DNA of 64,000 nucleotides from Demequina zhanjiangensis (lineage in GTDB: Bacteria > Actinomycetota > Actinomycetes > Actinomycetales > Demequinaceae): NCBI RefSeq assembly GCF_030418315.1, contig NZ_JAUHPV010000007.1:1-64000 (forward strand), written 5' to 3'. Numbering within the stretch: position 1 is the stretch's first letter; every line of letters begins with the position of its first letter. The translations under genes were made by a program, and so were the position numbers. Shown here one piece after another: positions 1 to 8,266 of this stretch. The notes beneath the pieces were generated by a model. The model ran no database searches, had not been told where the DNA came from, and saw only the letters and a list, made by a program, of their open reading frames with translations.

Positions 1-62
<62 letters not shown>

Positions 63-87
63 CCCCGCTTCCCCGGCAGAGGAGACC

Positions 88-738
88 ATGGAGACCTTCG
101 TCAACGAGTTCGGCACCATCTGGGGCGGATTCCTCGCGACCTTGTCGCTCGCTGCCGCCTCGGCGGTGCTGTCATTGGTGCTCGGCACGCTGCTCGCGGT
201 GATGCGCGTCTCTCCGATCGGCCCTCTCCGCACCTTCGGCACCGCGTACGTCGAGATCGTCCGCAACACCCCGCTCACGCTCATGTTCTTCTTCTGGGTG
301 TTCGTCGCGGGATCGCTCGGCATCCTGCCGGGCCTGGGATTCCAGACGGCGCTGGTCTCGCTGTCGCTGTACACGAGCGCCTTCGTCTGCGAGGCGTTGC
401 GATCCGGAGTCAACTCAGTCGGGCTGGGGCAGGCGGAGGCCGCCCGGAGCATCGGTCTGACCTTCGGCCAGACGCTGTCCCAGGTGGTGCTGCCGCAAGC
501 GTGGCGCACGTCGGTGCCGCCGCTGATCTCCGTGCTCATCGCGCTCACCAAGAACACCTCGGTGGCCGCCGGCTTCGCGTACGCCGAGCTCGTCACCGTG
601 CAGCGCAACCTGATGACCGACGCTCCGGGTGACGCCCTCTTCATCTTCTTCGGAATCGCGCTCATGTACCTCGTGATCACCATCCCGCTCGGCGTCACCG
701 CCGGACGTATCGAGAAGAAGGTGGCGTTCGCACGATGA
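88..738 (+). CDS. gluC: Amino-acid (glutamate-type) ABC transporter permease, first subunit
   Basis: This is an inner-membrane permease of the HisM/GluC family, 216 aa, which would pair with the next gene to form the channel of a polar amino-acid importer. Hydrophobic segments run through most of the chain. The conserved EAA loop is visible as EALRSGVNSVGLGQAEAARS at about residues 103-122, followed by a VVLPQA segment. The ATG is preceded by AGAGGAG at 78-84. The stop overlaps the next start by 4 nt, so the two are translationally coupled. The ATPase and binding-protein genes would be expected upstream but lie beyond the homopolymer edge. Glutamate specificity is inferred from the two-permease layout; another polar amino acid is possible. 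Confidence 0.85.
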   Translation: METFVNEFGTIWGGFLATLSLAAASAVLSLVLGTLLAVMRVSPIGPLRTFGTAYVEIVRNTPLTLMFFFWVFVAGSLGILPGLGFQTALVSLSLYTSAFVCEALRSGVNSVGLGQAEAARSIGLTFGQTLSQVVLPQAWRTSVPPLISVLIALTKNTSVAAGFAYAELVTVQRNLMTDAPGDALFIFFGIALMYLVITIPLGVTAGRIEKKVAFAR

Positions 739-1799
739 GCAGCTCCTCGGTCCTCTACGACGCTCCCGGTCCCCGCGCCAAGCGGCTCGACCGCATCTTC
801 AACGTCGGCTTCTCGCTGCTTCTGCTTGCCGGCATCGCGTACGTCATCGTGTCGTTCTACCGGCGCGGCATCTTCGACGAGCGATGGGCCGTGCTGTGGG
901 ACCCGCCGAAGGGACAGACAGCATCGGACGTGTGGCGCTCCCTGTGGTCGGGGCTGCGCGCGACTCTCTGGGCGGCGCTGCTCGCCACCCCTCTCGCGCT
1001 CGTGATCGGAAGCGCCGTGGCGATCATTCGTCGTGGCGTGACCAAGCGGCTGGTGACGGGCAGCGCGACCGTCGTCACCGAGTTCGCCCGCGGGCTGCCG
1101 GTGCTGATGCTGATGTTCCTCGCCCGATTCGGGTTCCAGTGGGAGACCCTGCCGTCAGTCGTGTTCGGGCTCGTGGTCTACAACGCGGCGGTCGTCGCTG
1201 AGATCCTGCGCGCGGGCCTCGCGGCGCTGCCGAAGGGACAGCGCGAGGCAGGATTGAGCATCGGCCTGTCGCCGATGCGCACCACGCTCATGATCGAGCT
1301 GCCGCAGGCGGTGCGCATCATGCTGCCCGCGCTCGTGAGCCAGATCGTGGTGCTCCTCAAGGACACGGCGCTCGGGTACATCGTGGCGTACCCGGAGCTG
1401 CTGCGGACCATCAAGATCAACCGTGACTACTTCGGCGACCAGTACACGATCCCCCTGTTCGTGGTGGGAGCCACGATCTACATCCTCATCAACCTCGCGA
1501 TCTCCCGCCTGGCCACGCTGATCGAGCGCCGGCTGCGCGAGCGCGGCAAGGGAGGCACACCTCCCGAGATCGGCCCGGCGGGTCCGATCCCGCAGTCCGG
1601 CATCGGAGGCCCTGCCCGTGAGGAGGGCGCCCGCGCAGGCGACCCCGTCTTCGGCGCGAAGCGTCCGGTGCAGTCGCATGGAGCGCCGCAGCGTCGTCCG
1701 GGCGAGACTGACGAGGACTTCCGACGTCGTGTCGGGGAGGTCGACTGGCGTCGCGCAAGCATGCGGTCCAACACCAGGACGGGCGACTCCGAGATCTAG
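735..1799 (+). CDS. gluD: Amino-acid (glutamate-type) ABC transporter permease, second subunit with long C-terminal tail
   Basis: This is the second membrane subunit of the importer, 354 aa. One N-terminal membrane segment lies at about 24-45. The permease core carries the EAA loop (EILRAGLAALPKGQREAGLS) near residues 155-174 and a LPQAVRIMLPALVSQ segment. After the last membrane helix near residue 265, about 75 residues are charged and rich in Pro, Gly and Arg, look disordered, and end in GDSEI. Related GluD proteins are typically under 320 aa, so the tail is an extension. The start overlaps the gluC stop (ATGA). No clear hairpin terminator follows it. Confidence 0.84.
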   Translation: MSSSSVLYDAPGPRAKRLDRIFNVGFSLLLLAGIAYVIVSFYRRGIFDERWAVLWDPPKGQTASDVWRSLWSGLRATLWAALLATPLALVIGSAVAIIRRGVTKRLVTGSATVVTEFARGLPVLMLMFLARFGFQWETLPSVVFGLVVYNAAVVAEILRAGLAALPKGQREAGLSIGLSPMRTTLMIELPQAVRIMLPALVSQIVVLLKDTALGYIVAYPELLRTIKINRDYFGDQYTIPLFVVGATIYILINLAISRLATLIERRLRERGKGGTPPEIGPAGPIPQSGIGGPAREEGARAGDPVFGAKRPVQSHGAPQRRPGETDEDFRRRVGEVDWRRASMRSNTRTGDSEI

Positions 1800-1890
1800 G
1801 GCGCTGGCGCGTCGATTCGAAGCGTGCGGCACGGCTCGCCATTCCCGCACCGTGCCCTGACGTACAGACAAGCCGGCCCGCCCATCGCCC

Positions 1891-1965
1891 CGTCCCGCCT
1901 TTACGCCGTCCCGCCTTTACGCCGTCCCGCCTTCGCACCGTCACCCCCCCGTCCCGCCTTCACCC
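1891..1965. repeat. Tandem 16-nt repeats, degenerate
   Basis: The unit CGTCCCGCCTTTACGC occurs twice head to tail (1891-1906, 1907-1922). A third copy (1923-1938) differs in its last bases. After an 11-nt break a fourth partial copy begins at 1950. Too few and too short for CRISPR; most likely a small slippage-prone satellite. Confidence 0.75.
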
Positions 1966-1989
1966 CGACACTTCGCACCAATCTCGGCG

Positions 1990-2040
1990 GCGACACCCGG
2001 GCGACACCCCGCGTTTGGCCGCGACACGCTGGCGTGTCGC
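1990..2040. promoter_or_regulatory. Clustered GCGACAC sites with perfect inverted repeat, possible operator
   Basis: The heptamer GCGACAC starts at 1990, 2001 and 2021. Its complement GTGTCGC ends the block, forming a perfect 9-bp inverted repeat with a 2-nt centre (GCGACACGC, TG, GCGTGTCGC; 2021-2040). The block lies about 150 bp upstream of the rpsO -35. A transcription-factor site is inferred; the protein is unknown. Confidence 0.4.
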
Positions 2041-2185
2041 TCGGCAGTCTGGTTCGAACTGTCGGGGTGGGCCGGACGTGGGCGGGGTGGACCGGGTGGA
2101 CCCGACCGGGACAGGGGGGGCGCACCGGGGTGGGTCGGACCGGGAGGGGCGACTCGGCCCTCGCGCACGCGTCGGCCCCTACCGG

Positions 2186-2215
2186 TTGGGGTGGACGACG
2201 CCTGTGGGGTAGAAT
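2186..2215 (+). promoter_or_regulatory. rpsO promoter
   Basis: TTGGGG (2186-2191) and TAGAAT (2210-2215) are separated by 18 nt. This gives a transcript leader of roughly 80 nt ahead of rpsO, long enough for S15 feedback on its own mRNA as known in other bacteria. That feedback is not demonstrated here. Confidence 0.6.
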
Positions 2216-2302
2216 TGTCGTCGCCGTAAAACGGCCGCGGTTCATAGTGCCCCGGTGAACAAGCCCGGGTGCGCCGCGCAACGATCCTAGAAGGAGAGCA
2301 CA

Positions 2303-2572
2303 GTGCCGCTCGACGCAGCCACGAAGAAGTCCATCATGACCGAGTACGCGACCAGCGAGGGCGACACCGGCTCGCCCGAGGTCCAGGTCGCGCTGCTCAC
2401 CGCGCGCATCACCGACCTGACCGAGCACCTCAAGGAGCACAAGCACGACCACCACTCGCGTCGTGGCCTGCTGCTGCTCGTCGGTCGCCGCCGCAACCTG
2501 CTGAACTACCTGCAGCGGGTCGACATCGAGCGCTACCGCTCGCTGATCGCGCGTCTCGGCATCCGCCGCTAA
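2303..2572 (+). CDS. rpsO: 30S ribosomal protein S15
   Basis: S15 binds 16S rRNA early in small-subunit assembly. The product is 89 aa, the standard length. Recognisable family segments are the N-terminal [15 protein letters not shown], the [19 protein letters not shown] loop-helix and the C-terminal [18 protein letters not shown] is the start, preceded by AAGGAG at 2291-2296; the mature protein normally begins with the Pro that follows. It stands directly upstream of pnp, the usual rpsO-pnp order, with a strong hairpin between them that would reduce readthrough. Confidence 0.97.
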   Translation: MPLDAATKKSIMTEYATSEGDTGSPEVQVALLTARITDLTEHLKEHKHDHHSRRGLLLLVGRRRNLLNYLQRVDIERYRSLIARLGIRR

Positions 2573-2579
2573 GACTTCC

Positions 2580-2609
2580 GCCCCGGGGCTTCCAGCCCCG
2601 GGGCGATTT
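2580..2609 (+). terminator. Intrinsic terminator after rpsO
   Basis: A perfect 11-bp GC stem (2580-2590 with 2594-2604) with a 3-nt loop is followed by GATTTCT. It starts 8 nt after the rpsO stop. Partial readthrough into pnp is likely, as in other rpsO-pnp pairs. Confidence 0.85.
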
Positions 2610-2613
2610 CTGT

Positions 2614-2645
2614 GTCACGCTAGTGACCGGCGGCTCGACGCCGCC
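2614..2645 (+). promoter_or_regulatory. Leader hairpins between rpsO and pnp
   Basis: Two small inverted repeats sit in the pnp leader: GTCAC/GTGAC around a 4-nt centre (2614-2627), and GGCGGC/GCCGCC around TCGAC (2629-2645). In several bacteria RNase III and PNPase act on a hairpin in this position to autoregulate pnp. The same role here is only inferred. Confidence 0.4.
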
Positions 2646-2775
2646 CACACAATTTCACCAAAGAAACGCGTCCGGCTGCCTGGTCCTCGGTAGTGGCCTC
2701 CTCACTTGAACACAGGGGAGTGGGCCTCGATCGACGACCGACATCTGGACGCCCTCATGACAAGGAGGGTGACCC

Positions 2776-4965
2776 ATGGAGGGTCCCGAGATCCAGTTCG
2801 CCGAGGCCGTCATCGACAACGGTTCGTTCGGCAAGCGCGTGGTGCGCTTCGAGACCGGCCGCCTCGCACAGCAGGCCGCCGGCTCCGTCGCCGCCTACCT
2901 GGACGGCGACACGATGCTGCTGTCCGCCACCACCGCGGGCAAGCACCCGCGCGACGGCTTCGACTTCTTCCCGCTGACCGTGGATGTCGAGGAGCGTTCC
3001 TACGCTGCCGGCAAGATCCCCGGCTCGTTCTTCCGCCGCGAGGGCCGTCCGTCCACGGACGCGATCCTCACGTGCCGCCTGATCGACCGTCCGCTGCGCC
3101 CCACCTTCGTGTCGGGCCTGCGCAACGAGGTCCAGGTCGTCATCACGGTCCTGTCCATCAACCCGGACGACGCGTACGACACGCTCGCGATCAACGCCTC
3201 GTCGGCGTCGACCCAGCTGTCGGGTCTGCCCTTCACCGGTCCGATCGCCGGTGTGCGCATCGCGCTCATCGACGGCCAGTGGGTGGCGTTCCCCAAGTAC
3301 TCGCAGAAGGAGCGCGCGGTCTTCGACATGGTCGTGGCCGGTCGCATCGCGGGTGACGACGTCGCGATCATGATGGTCGAGGCCGAGGCGACGGACGATG
3401 CCTTCAACCTCATCTCCGAGGGCGCCAAGGCTCCCACCGAGGAGGTCGTGGCCGAGGGCCTCGAGGCCGCCAAGCCGTTCCTCAAGGCGCTGTGCGAGGC
3501 TCAGATCGAGCTCGCCGAGAAGGCCGCCAAGGAGACCGTCGAGTTCCCGCGCTTCCTGGACTACCAGGACGACGTGCTCGCGGCCGTCACCGAGTTCGCC
3601 GGCGGCAAGATCGCCGAGGCGCTCACGATCGCCGACAAGCAGACCCGCGAGAGCCGCCTCGACGAGATCAAGGCCGAGACGCTCGACAACTTCGCGACCG
3701 AGTTCGAGGGCCGCGAGAAGGAGGTGTCGGCAGCGATCCGCTCCGTCACCAAGCAGTCGGTGCGTCAGCGCATCCTCAAGGACGGCGTTCGCATCGACGG
3801 TCGCGGTCTGCGCGACATCCGCCCGCTGTCGGCCGAGGTCGGTCCGATCCCGCGCGTGCACGGCTCCGCGATCTTCGAGCGCGGTGAGACCCAGATCATG
3901 GGCATCACCACGCTCAACATGCTCAAGATGGAGCAGCAGATCGACTCGTACAACCCCGAGACGCGCAAGCGCTACATGCACCACTACAACTTCCCGCCCT
4001 TCTCCACGGGCGAGACCGGTCGAGTGGGCTCCCCGAAGCGTCGCGAGATCGGCCACGGTGCGCTCGCTGAGCGTGCGCTCGTGCCGGTGCTGCCGTCGCG
4101 TGAGGACTTCCCGTACGCCATCCGCCAGGTGTCCGAGGCTCTCGGCTCCAACGGCTCCACCTCGATGGGCTCGGTCTGCGCCTCGACGCTGTCCATGCTC
4201 AACGCCGGTGTGCCGCTGCGCGCACCCGTCGCGGGCATCGCGATGGGCCTCGTGTCCGACACGGTCGACGGTGAGACCCGCTACGCGGCCCTCACCGACA
4301 TCCTCGGTGCCGAGGATGCCTTCGGCGACATGGACTTCAAGGTGGCCGGAACCTCCGAGTTCGTCACCGCGATCCAGCTCGACACCAAGCTCGACGGCAT
4401 CCCCGCGTCGGTGCTCGGCGGCGCGCTCACCCAGGCCAAGGAGGCCCGCCTCCACATCCTGGACGTGATGGCCCAGGCCATCTCGGAGCCCGACGAGATG
4501 AACCCGTTCGCGCCCCGCATCATCACCGTGCGCGTGCCCGTGGACAAGATCGGCGAGGTCATCGGCCCCAAGGGCAAGATGATCAACCAGATCCAGGACG
4601 ACACCGGCGCCGACATCTCCATCGAGGACGACGGCACCGTGTTCATCGGCGCCGTGGACGGCCCGTCGGCGGAGGCCGCGCGTGACGCGATCAACGCCAT
4701 CGCCAACCCGCACATGCCTGAGGTCGGCGAGCGCTTCGTCGGCACCGTCGTCAAGACGGTCGCCTTCGGCGCCTTCGTGTCCCTCTCGCCGGGCAAGGAC
4801 GGACTGCTGCACATCTCGCAGATCCGCAAGCTCGTGGGCGGCAAGCGCGTGGAGAACGTCGAGGACGTCCTGAACGTCGGCCAGAAGATCCAGGTCGAGA
4901 TCACCGAGATCGACCCGCGCGGCAAGCTGTCGCTCGGCGTGGTCGAGGAGGCTGCTGCCGAGTAG
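2776..4965 (+). CDS. pnp: Polyribonucleotide nucleotidyltransferase (PNPase)
   Basis: PNPase degrades RNA 3'-to-5' by phosphorolysis; in actinobacteria the same enzyme can also make guanosine pentaphosphate. At 729 aa it matches the family. It has two RNase PH-type halves: the first with [20 protein letters not shown] near residues 90-110, the second with [13 protein letters not shown] near 360. A KH domain follows ([16 protein letters not shown], about 590-610), then an S1 domain ([15 protein letters not shown], about 650 onward). The ATG has AAGGAGGGTGACCC just upstream. A strong inverted repeat follows the stop. All expected domains are present. Confidence 0.97.
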   Translation: MEGPEIQFAEAVIDNGSFGKRVVRFETGRLAQQAAGSVAAYLDGDTMLLSATTAGKHPRDGFDFFPLTVDVEERSYAAGKIPGSFFRREGRPSTDAILTCRLIDRPLRPTFVSGLRNEVQVVITVLSINPDDAYDTLAINASSASTQLSGLPFTGPIAGVRIALIDGQWVAFPKYSQKERAVFDMVVAGRIAGDDVAIMMVEAEATDDAFNLISEGAKAPTEEVVAEGLEAAKPFLKALCEAQIELAEKAAKETVEFPRFLDYQDDVLAAVTEFAGGKIAEALTIADKQTRESRLDEIKAETLDNFATEFEGREKEVSAAIRSVTKQSVRQRILKDGVRIDGRGLRDIRPLSAEVGPIPRVHGSAIFERGETQIMGITTLNMLKMEQQIDSYNPETRKRYMHHYNFPPFSTGETGRVGSPKRREIGHGALAERALVPVLPSREDFPYAIRQVSEALGSNGSTSMGSVCASTLSMLNAGVPLRAPVAGIAMGLVSDTVDGETRYAALTDILGAEDAFGDMDFKVAGTSEFVTAIQLDTKLDGIPASVLGGALTQAKEARLHILDVMAQAISEPDEMNPFAPRIITVRVPVDKIGEVIGPKGKMINQIQDDTGADISIEDDGTVFIGAVDGPSAEAARDAINAIANPHMPEVGERFVGTVVKTVAFGAFVSLSPGKDGLLHISQIRKLVGGKRVENVEDVLNVGQKIQVEITEIDPRGKLSLGVVEEAAAE

Positions 4966-4986
4966 TCAGCAGCGCCACACGTCCGC

Positions 4987-5020
4987 AAGGGGCGGTCCCG
5001 ATTCCTCGGGGCCGCCCCTT
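4987..5020 (+). terminator. Hairpin terminator after pnp
   Basis: A 15-bp stem with one G-T pair (4987-5001 with 5006-5020) closes a 4-nt loop. No T-run follows, which is common for actinobacterial terminators. The next gene has its own leaderless promoter 6 nt beyond. Confidence 0.7.
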
Positions 5021-5026
5021 CGGCGT

Positions 5027-5032
5027 TAGGCT
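5027..5032 (+). promoter_or_regulatory. Leaderless -10 hexamer for the M16 peptidase gene
   Basis: TAGGCT ends 7 nt before the ATG and there is no Shine-Dalgarno sequence, so transcription and translation probably begin at the same base. Confidence 0.6.
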
Positions 5033-5039
5033 CGCTCCC

Positions 5040-6362
5040 ATGCCTTACGTCCTGCCCCTGGTGGCACCGTCGTCTGTCGGGAGCTCGGTGACCATCGAGC
5101 AGGATCACGGAGCCGTGATCCGACGTTCCATCCTCCCCGGCGGTGTGCGCGTGTTCACCGAGACCATCCCCGGAATGCGGTCCGCGACGATCGGCGCCTG
5201 GTTCGGCGTCGGCTCCCGTGACGAGACCGACGAGCATGCAGGGTCCACGCACTTCCTCGAGCACCTGTTGTTCAAGGGCACGGCGCGTCGCAGCGCGCTC
5301 GACATCGCGGAGGCCTTCGATCGGGTCGGCGGCGAGTCGAACGCTCTGACCGGCAAGGAGTACACCTGCTACTACGCGCGGGTGATCGACCAGGACCTTC
5401 CGATGGCGATCGACGTGATCCTCGACATGGTCACCTCGGCGCGGCTGGACCAGGCGGACTTCGACATGGAGCGTGGCGTGATCCTCGAGGAGATCGCCAT
5501 GAACGAGGATGACCCGGGCGATGTGATCCACGAGCGCTTCGCGGAGGCGGTGCTGGGCGGCCATCCGCTCGGACGCCCGATCGGCGGCACCCCCGAGATC
5601 ATCGAGTCCGTCTCCCGCGAGGCCGTGTGGGAGCACTACACGCAGCACTACGGGCCGCAGACGCTGATCGTCACCGCTGCCGGAGGCGTGGACCATGACG
5701 TGGTGTGCGCGCTCGTCGAGCAGGCGCTGCTCGCCGGTGGATGGGACCTGTCCGGCACCGGCGCCCCCGCGGGCAGGCGCGACCCCTTCGCGCCCGTCGC
5801 CTCGCTCCACACGGCGGAGATCGACGTGATCCGCACCGAGCTCGAGCAGGCGCACCTGCTGCTGGGCGCGCGCGGGTTCGCGGCGACGGACGATCGGCGC
5901 AACACGCTCGCCGTCTACAACGCGATCCTGGGCGGAGGCATGAGCTCTCGCCTGTTCCAGGAGATCCGCGAGAAGCGCGGTCTCACGTACACGGTCTACT
6001 CGTTCGGCGCACCGAGCGCCGAGACGGGGCTGTTCGGCATCTACGCGGCGTGCACGCCCAGCAAGGCTCCTGAGGTCGAGCGGCTCATGGCGCACGAGCT
6101 CGAGCGGATGGCGGAGGGCGTCACGGAGGCCGAGCTCGAGCGCGCGAAGGGCCAGATCGCCGGTTCCATGGTGCTGAGGCTCGAGGACTCCTATTCGCGC
6201 ATGTCCCGTCTGGGCAAGGCCGAGATGGCGTTCGGTGAGCTGTGGAGCATCGGCGAGATGCTCGACCAGGTGCACGCCGTCACGGCCGACGAGGTGGTCT
6301 CGCTCGCCGCGGAGATCGCGGGCAGGGAGCGTGCGGTGGTGCGGGTGGGTCCCGCGCGGTAG
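5040..6362 (+). CDS. M16 family zinc peptidase (insulinase/processing-peptidase type)
   Basis: A soluble metalloprotease of 440 aa. The inverted zinc motif HFLEH is at residues 71-75, and the downstream acidic ligand region reads ERGVILEEIAMNEDDP near 144-159. The second, catalytically inactive half contains the RGLTYTVYSF segment near residue 320, which helps shape the substrate cavity in this family. The length fits one subunit of an M16B enzyme. The start is supported by a TAGGCT -10 hexamer 7 nt upstream. In actinobacteria this gene commonly lies between pnp and dapB, as here. The physiological substrate is not known. Confidence 0.92.
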   Translation: MPYVLPLVAPSSVGSSVTIEQDHGAVIRRSILPGGVRVFTETIPGMRSATIGAWFGVGSRDETDEHAGSTHFLEHLLFKGTARRSALDIAEAFDRVGGESNALTGKEYTCYYARVIDQDLPMAIDVILDMVTSARLDQADFDMERGVILEEIAMNEDDPGDVIHERFAEAVLGGHPLGRPIGGTPEIIESVSREAVWEHYTQHYGPQTLIVTAAGGVDHDVVCALVEQALLAGGWDLSGTGAPAGRRDPFAPVASLHTAEIDVIRTELEQAHLLLGARGFAATDDRRNTLAVYNAILGGGMSSRLFQEIREKRGLTYTVYSFGAPSAETGLFGIYAACTPSKAPEVERLMAHELERMAEGVTEAELERAKGQIAGSMVLRLEDSYSRMSRLGKAEMAFGELWSIGEMLDQVHAVTADEVVSLAAEIAGRERAVVRVGPAR

Positions 6363-6424
6363 CCGGCCGGCGGCCCGGACACGCGCACGCTGAGACGGCG
6401 CACTCCCGTGTCCGACGTGCCCGG

Positions 6425-6430
6425 TACGCT
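6425..6430 (+). promoter_or_regulatory. Leaderless -10 hexamer for dapB
   Basis: TACGCT with a 6-nt spacer to the ATG. It decides the dapB start against longer in-frame alternatives upstream. Confidence 0.65.
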
Positions 6431-6436
6431 CGAACC

Positions 6437-7180
6437 ATGATCAACGTCGCAGTGCTGGGCGCCTCCGGGCGCATGGGAGCAACCACCTGTCGTGCCGTCG
6501 AGTCCGCGGAGGACATGGCCCTCGTGGCCGCGCTCGACGCGGGTGATGAGGTCGCGATGGCGGTCCGCGCCGGAGCCGAGGTGATGGTGGACTTCACCGT
6601 GCCGTCGGCCACCGAGGCGAACGTGCACGCGGCGATCGAAGCCGGTCTCCACTGCGTGGTCGGCACCACGGGATGGACTGCCGATGCGCTCGCGCGCGTG
6701 GACGAGCACCTCAAGGAGCGTCCTGAGCTCGGTGTGCTGATCGCCCCGAACTTCGCGCTCGGCGCGGTGCTCGCGATGAGGCTCTCCGCGGCGGCAGCCC
6801 GCTACTTCGAGTCAGTCGAGATCGTGGAGCTGCACCACCCTGACAAGGTCGACGCGCCGTCAGGCACCGCACGCCACACCGCCGCGGGCATCGCCGCCGC
6901 GCGAGCGACCGCGGGAGTCGCGCCGTCGCCCGACGCGACGACCGAGGACCCGGACGGTGCCCGCGGCGCCGTGGTCGACGGCATCCACGTGCATGCTGTG
7001 CGCCTCCGCGGACTGGTGGCGCACGAGGAGATCATGATGGGCAACCCGGGGGAGCAGTTCACGATCCGCACCGACAGCTTCGACCGCGTGAGCTTCATGC
7101 CCGGCGTCCTGCTCGGCGTGCGAGAGGTCGCGATGCACCCGGGCCTCACGGTGGGCCTCGACGGATACATGAGCCTATGA
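6437..7180 (+). CDS. dapB: 4-hydroxy-tetrahydrodipicolinate reductase
   Basis: Reduces 4-hydroxy-tetrahydrodipicolinate in the diaminopimelate/lysine pathway; cytoplasmic. The chosen start gives 247 aa, the usual actinobacterial length, beginning with MINVAVLGASGRMG, the glycine-rich nucleotide-binding loop. The catalytic HH..K motif is at His133, His134 and Lys137, followed by DAPSGTA. The frame is open further upstream into the M16 gene, but that part is not family-like. A leaderless promoter fixes the ATG. The next gene overlaps by 4 nt. dapA and dapF are elsewhere in the window, so the pathway genes are dispersed. Confidence 0.96.
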   Translation: MINVAVLGASGRMGATTCRAVESAEDMALVAALDAGDEVAMAVRAGAEVMVDFTVPSATEANVHAAIEAGLHCVVGTTGWTADALARVDEHLKERPELGVLIAPNFALGAVLAMRLSAAAARYFESVEIVELHHPDKVDAPSGTARHTAAGIAAARATAGVAPSPDATTEDPDGARGAVVDGIHVHAVRLRGLVAHEEIMMGNPGEQFTIRTDSFDRVSFMPGVLLGVREVAMHPGLTVGLDGYMSL

Positions 7181-7644
7181 GGCTGATGCGTCGCCCGGCG
7201 TTCCTGGGCGCCGTCGCCATGACGGTGCTCGTGGCGCTGTACTCCGTGTACGTGGGCCAGCAGGCGGTGCTGTTCCTCGAGTCAGGTCAGATCGTCGGTT
7301 TCGCGATCGGTGTCGCGATGCTCGCGCTGCCCGTGCTCGCGGTGTGGTGGCTGTACAACGAGTGGCGGCTCGGCGTGACCGTGCAGCGCATGGCCGACCG
7401 CCTGGGCGAGGAGGGGCGCCTTCCCGTCGATGACCTGGAGCGCACGGAGTCGGGACGGATCTCCCAGGAGAGCGCCGACGCGGCGTTCGAGGTCGCGAAG
7501 CGCGCCGTGGACGAGCGGCCGGAGGACTGGGCTGCGTGGTTCCACGTGGGCTTCGCGTACGACGCCTCGGGCGACAAGCGCATGGCCCGCAAGTCGCTCA
7601 ACTACGCCGCCCAGCTGTTCAGGGCTGAGGGCCGTCGGGGCTGA
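7177..7644 (+). CDS. Small membrane protein with TPR-like cytoplasmic tail
   Basis: 155 aa. Two predicted membrane helices lie at about residues 10-27 and 38-60. A helical region follows, whose last 45 residues (EVAKRAVDERPEDWAAWFHV and GDKRMARKSLNYAA segments) resemble one or two tetratricopeptide repeats. The start overlaps the dapB stop (ATGA), so it is co-translated with dapB. Similar conserved actinobacterial proteins sit beside dapB or thyX/dapA; their role is unknown. A protein-interaction function is inferred from the TPR-like part only. Confidence 0.75.
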   Translation: MRLMRRPAFLGAVAMTVLVALYSVYVGQQAVLFLESGQIVGFAIGVAMLALPVLAVWWLYNEWRLGVTVQRMADRLGEEGRLPVDDLERTESGRISQESADAAFEVAKRAVDERPEDWAAWFHVGFAYDASGDKRMARKSLNYAAQLFRAEGRRG

Positions 7645-7668
7645 CCCCTGGCGGATGGCTTCCGGGCG

Positions 7669-8193
7669 TCACGCCTCCGGCGTGAGGTCGGTGTGCCACA
7701 GCTGCTCGGGGATCGTGATCCCAGGGCCGTCGAGCTCGCGGCGCATGCCCGCCTCGGCGAAGCCGGCCATGCGCAGGAAGTCCACACGCACCCGGTCCTT
7801 CTCGAGCGCCCACAGGCGCATCGTCTCGGCGCCGTGCGCACGCATGTGATCGGCCGCGGCGGCGAGGAGGCGTGAACCGTGCCCCCGGCGGCGCCGGTCC
7901 GGCGACACCTCGAGCGCGATGAGGTCCTTGGGCGGTGCGCATGCCACGAATCCGCACACCTCGCCCTCGTCTCCGAGCGCGACGAAGACCTGGTGGCCCT
8001 CCGATGGGGGCTCGACGATCGCCTGGTGCCATCCGGCCTCGACCGCCACCGGGTCGAAGGCTGTCTGCCTGCGAGGCCCGAGGCGCTCGCCCAGGGCTGA
8101 CACCCAGGACGCGATCTGGATCTGGGCGATCGCCGCCTCGTCTCCAGGACGGGCGGCACGGACGGTATCTGCGGGGGAGGCAGGTGCGCTCAT
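7669..8193 (-). CDS. GNAT family N-acetyltransferase
   Basis: 174 aa with the start chosen here. The acetyl-CoA binding signature appears as IALEVSPDRRRRGHGSRLLAAA, with the Q/RxxGxG/A-type loop RRRGHGS around residues 100-106. The C-terminal part FLRMAGFAEAGMRREL matches the conserved last strands. A longer in-frame start exists at 8244. A TAGTGT hexamer lies 7 nt upstream of the ATG used here, so leaderless initiation at MSAPAS is preferred. The substrate cannot be read from the sequence. It is divergent from the ZIP transporter gene. Confidence 0.85.
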   Translation of the reverse strand: MSAPASPADTVRAARPGDEAAIAQIQIASWVSALGERLGPRRQTAFDPVAVEAGWHQAIVEPPSEGHQVFVALGDEGEVCGFVACAPPKDLIALEVSPDRRRRGHGSRLLAAAADHMRAHGAETMRLWALEKDRVRVDFLRMAGFAEAGMRRELDGPGITIPEQLWHTDLTPEA

Positions 8194-8200
8194 GGACACG

Positions 8201-8206
8201 ACACTA
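8201..8206 (-). promoter_or_regulatory. Leaderless -10 hexamer for the GNAT gene
   Basis: TAGTGT on the minus strand, 7 nt before the ATG. Confidence 0.55.
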
Positions 8207-8254
8207 GGGCCTTGCGGTCCCGGAAGGGAGGACAACGGGCCCACGGACCCTCGC

Positions 8255-8260
8255 TAGGGT
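8255..8260 (+). promoter_or_regulatory. Leaderless -10 hexamer for the ZIP gene
   Basis: TAGGGT with a 6-nt spacer to the ATG. Confidence 0.6.
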
Positions 8261-8266
8261 GGCGGA

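Larger units (their letters stand above)
1800..2302. other. Intergenic region upstream of rpsO; no protein gene supported
   Basis: About 500 bp without a convincing gene. It holds in order: tandem CGTCCCGCCTT repeats (1891-1965), a cluster of GCGACAC heptamers ending in a perfect inverted repeat (1990-2040), a G-run-rich stretch (about 2060-2160), the rpsO promoter (2186-2215) and the rpsO leader. Short open frames here have low-complexity translations and no ribosome-binding site, so none is called. Confidence 0.7.

Noticed and set aside
1891..1965. Tandem repeats considered as a CRISPR array
   Set aside because: Units are 16 nt with no unique spacers and no cas genes nearby.
2048..2062. 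GGTTCGAAC stretch resembling a tRNA T-loop
   Set aside because: No matching acceptor, anticodon or D arms can be folded around it.
2755..4812. Open frame of 685 codons antisense to pnp
   Set aside because: Composition is Arg/Gly/Val/His repeats typical of antisense GC-rich shadow; pnp on the other strand is complete and conserved.
6242..6436. N-terminal extension of dapB by 65 codons
   Set aside because: Lies within the M16 peptidase gene; family proteins begin at the MINVAVLGASGRMG segment, which has its own -10.
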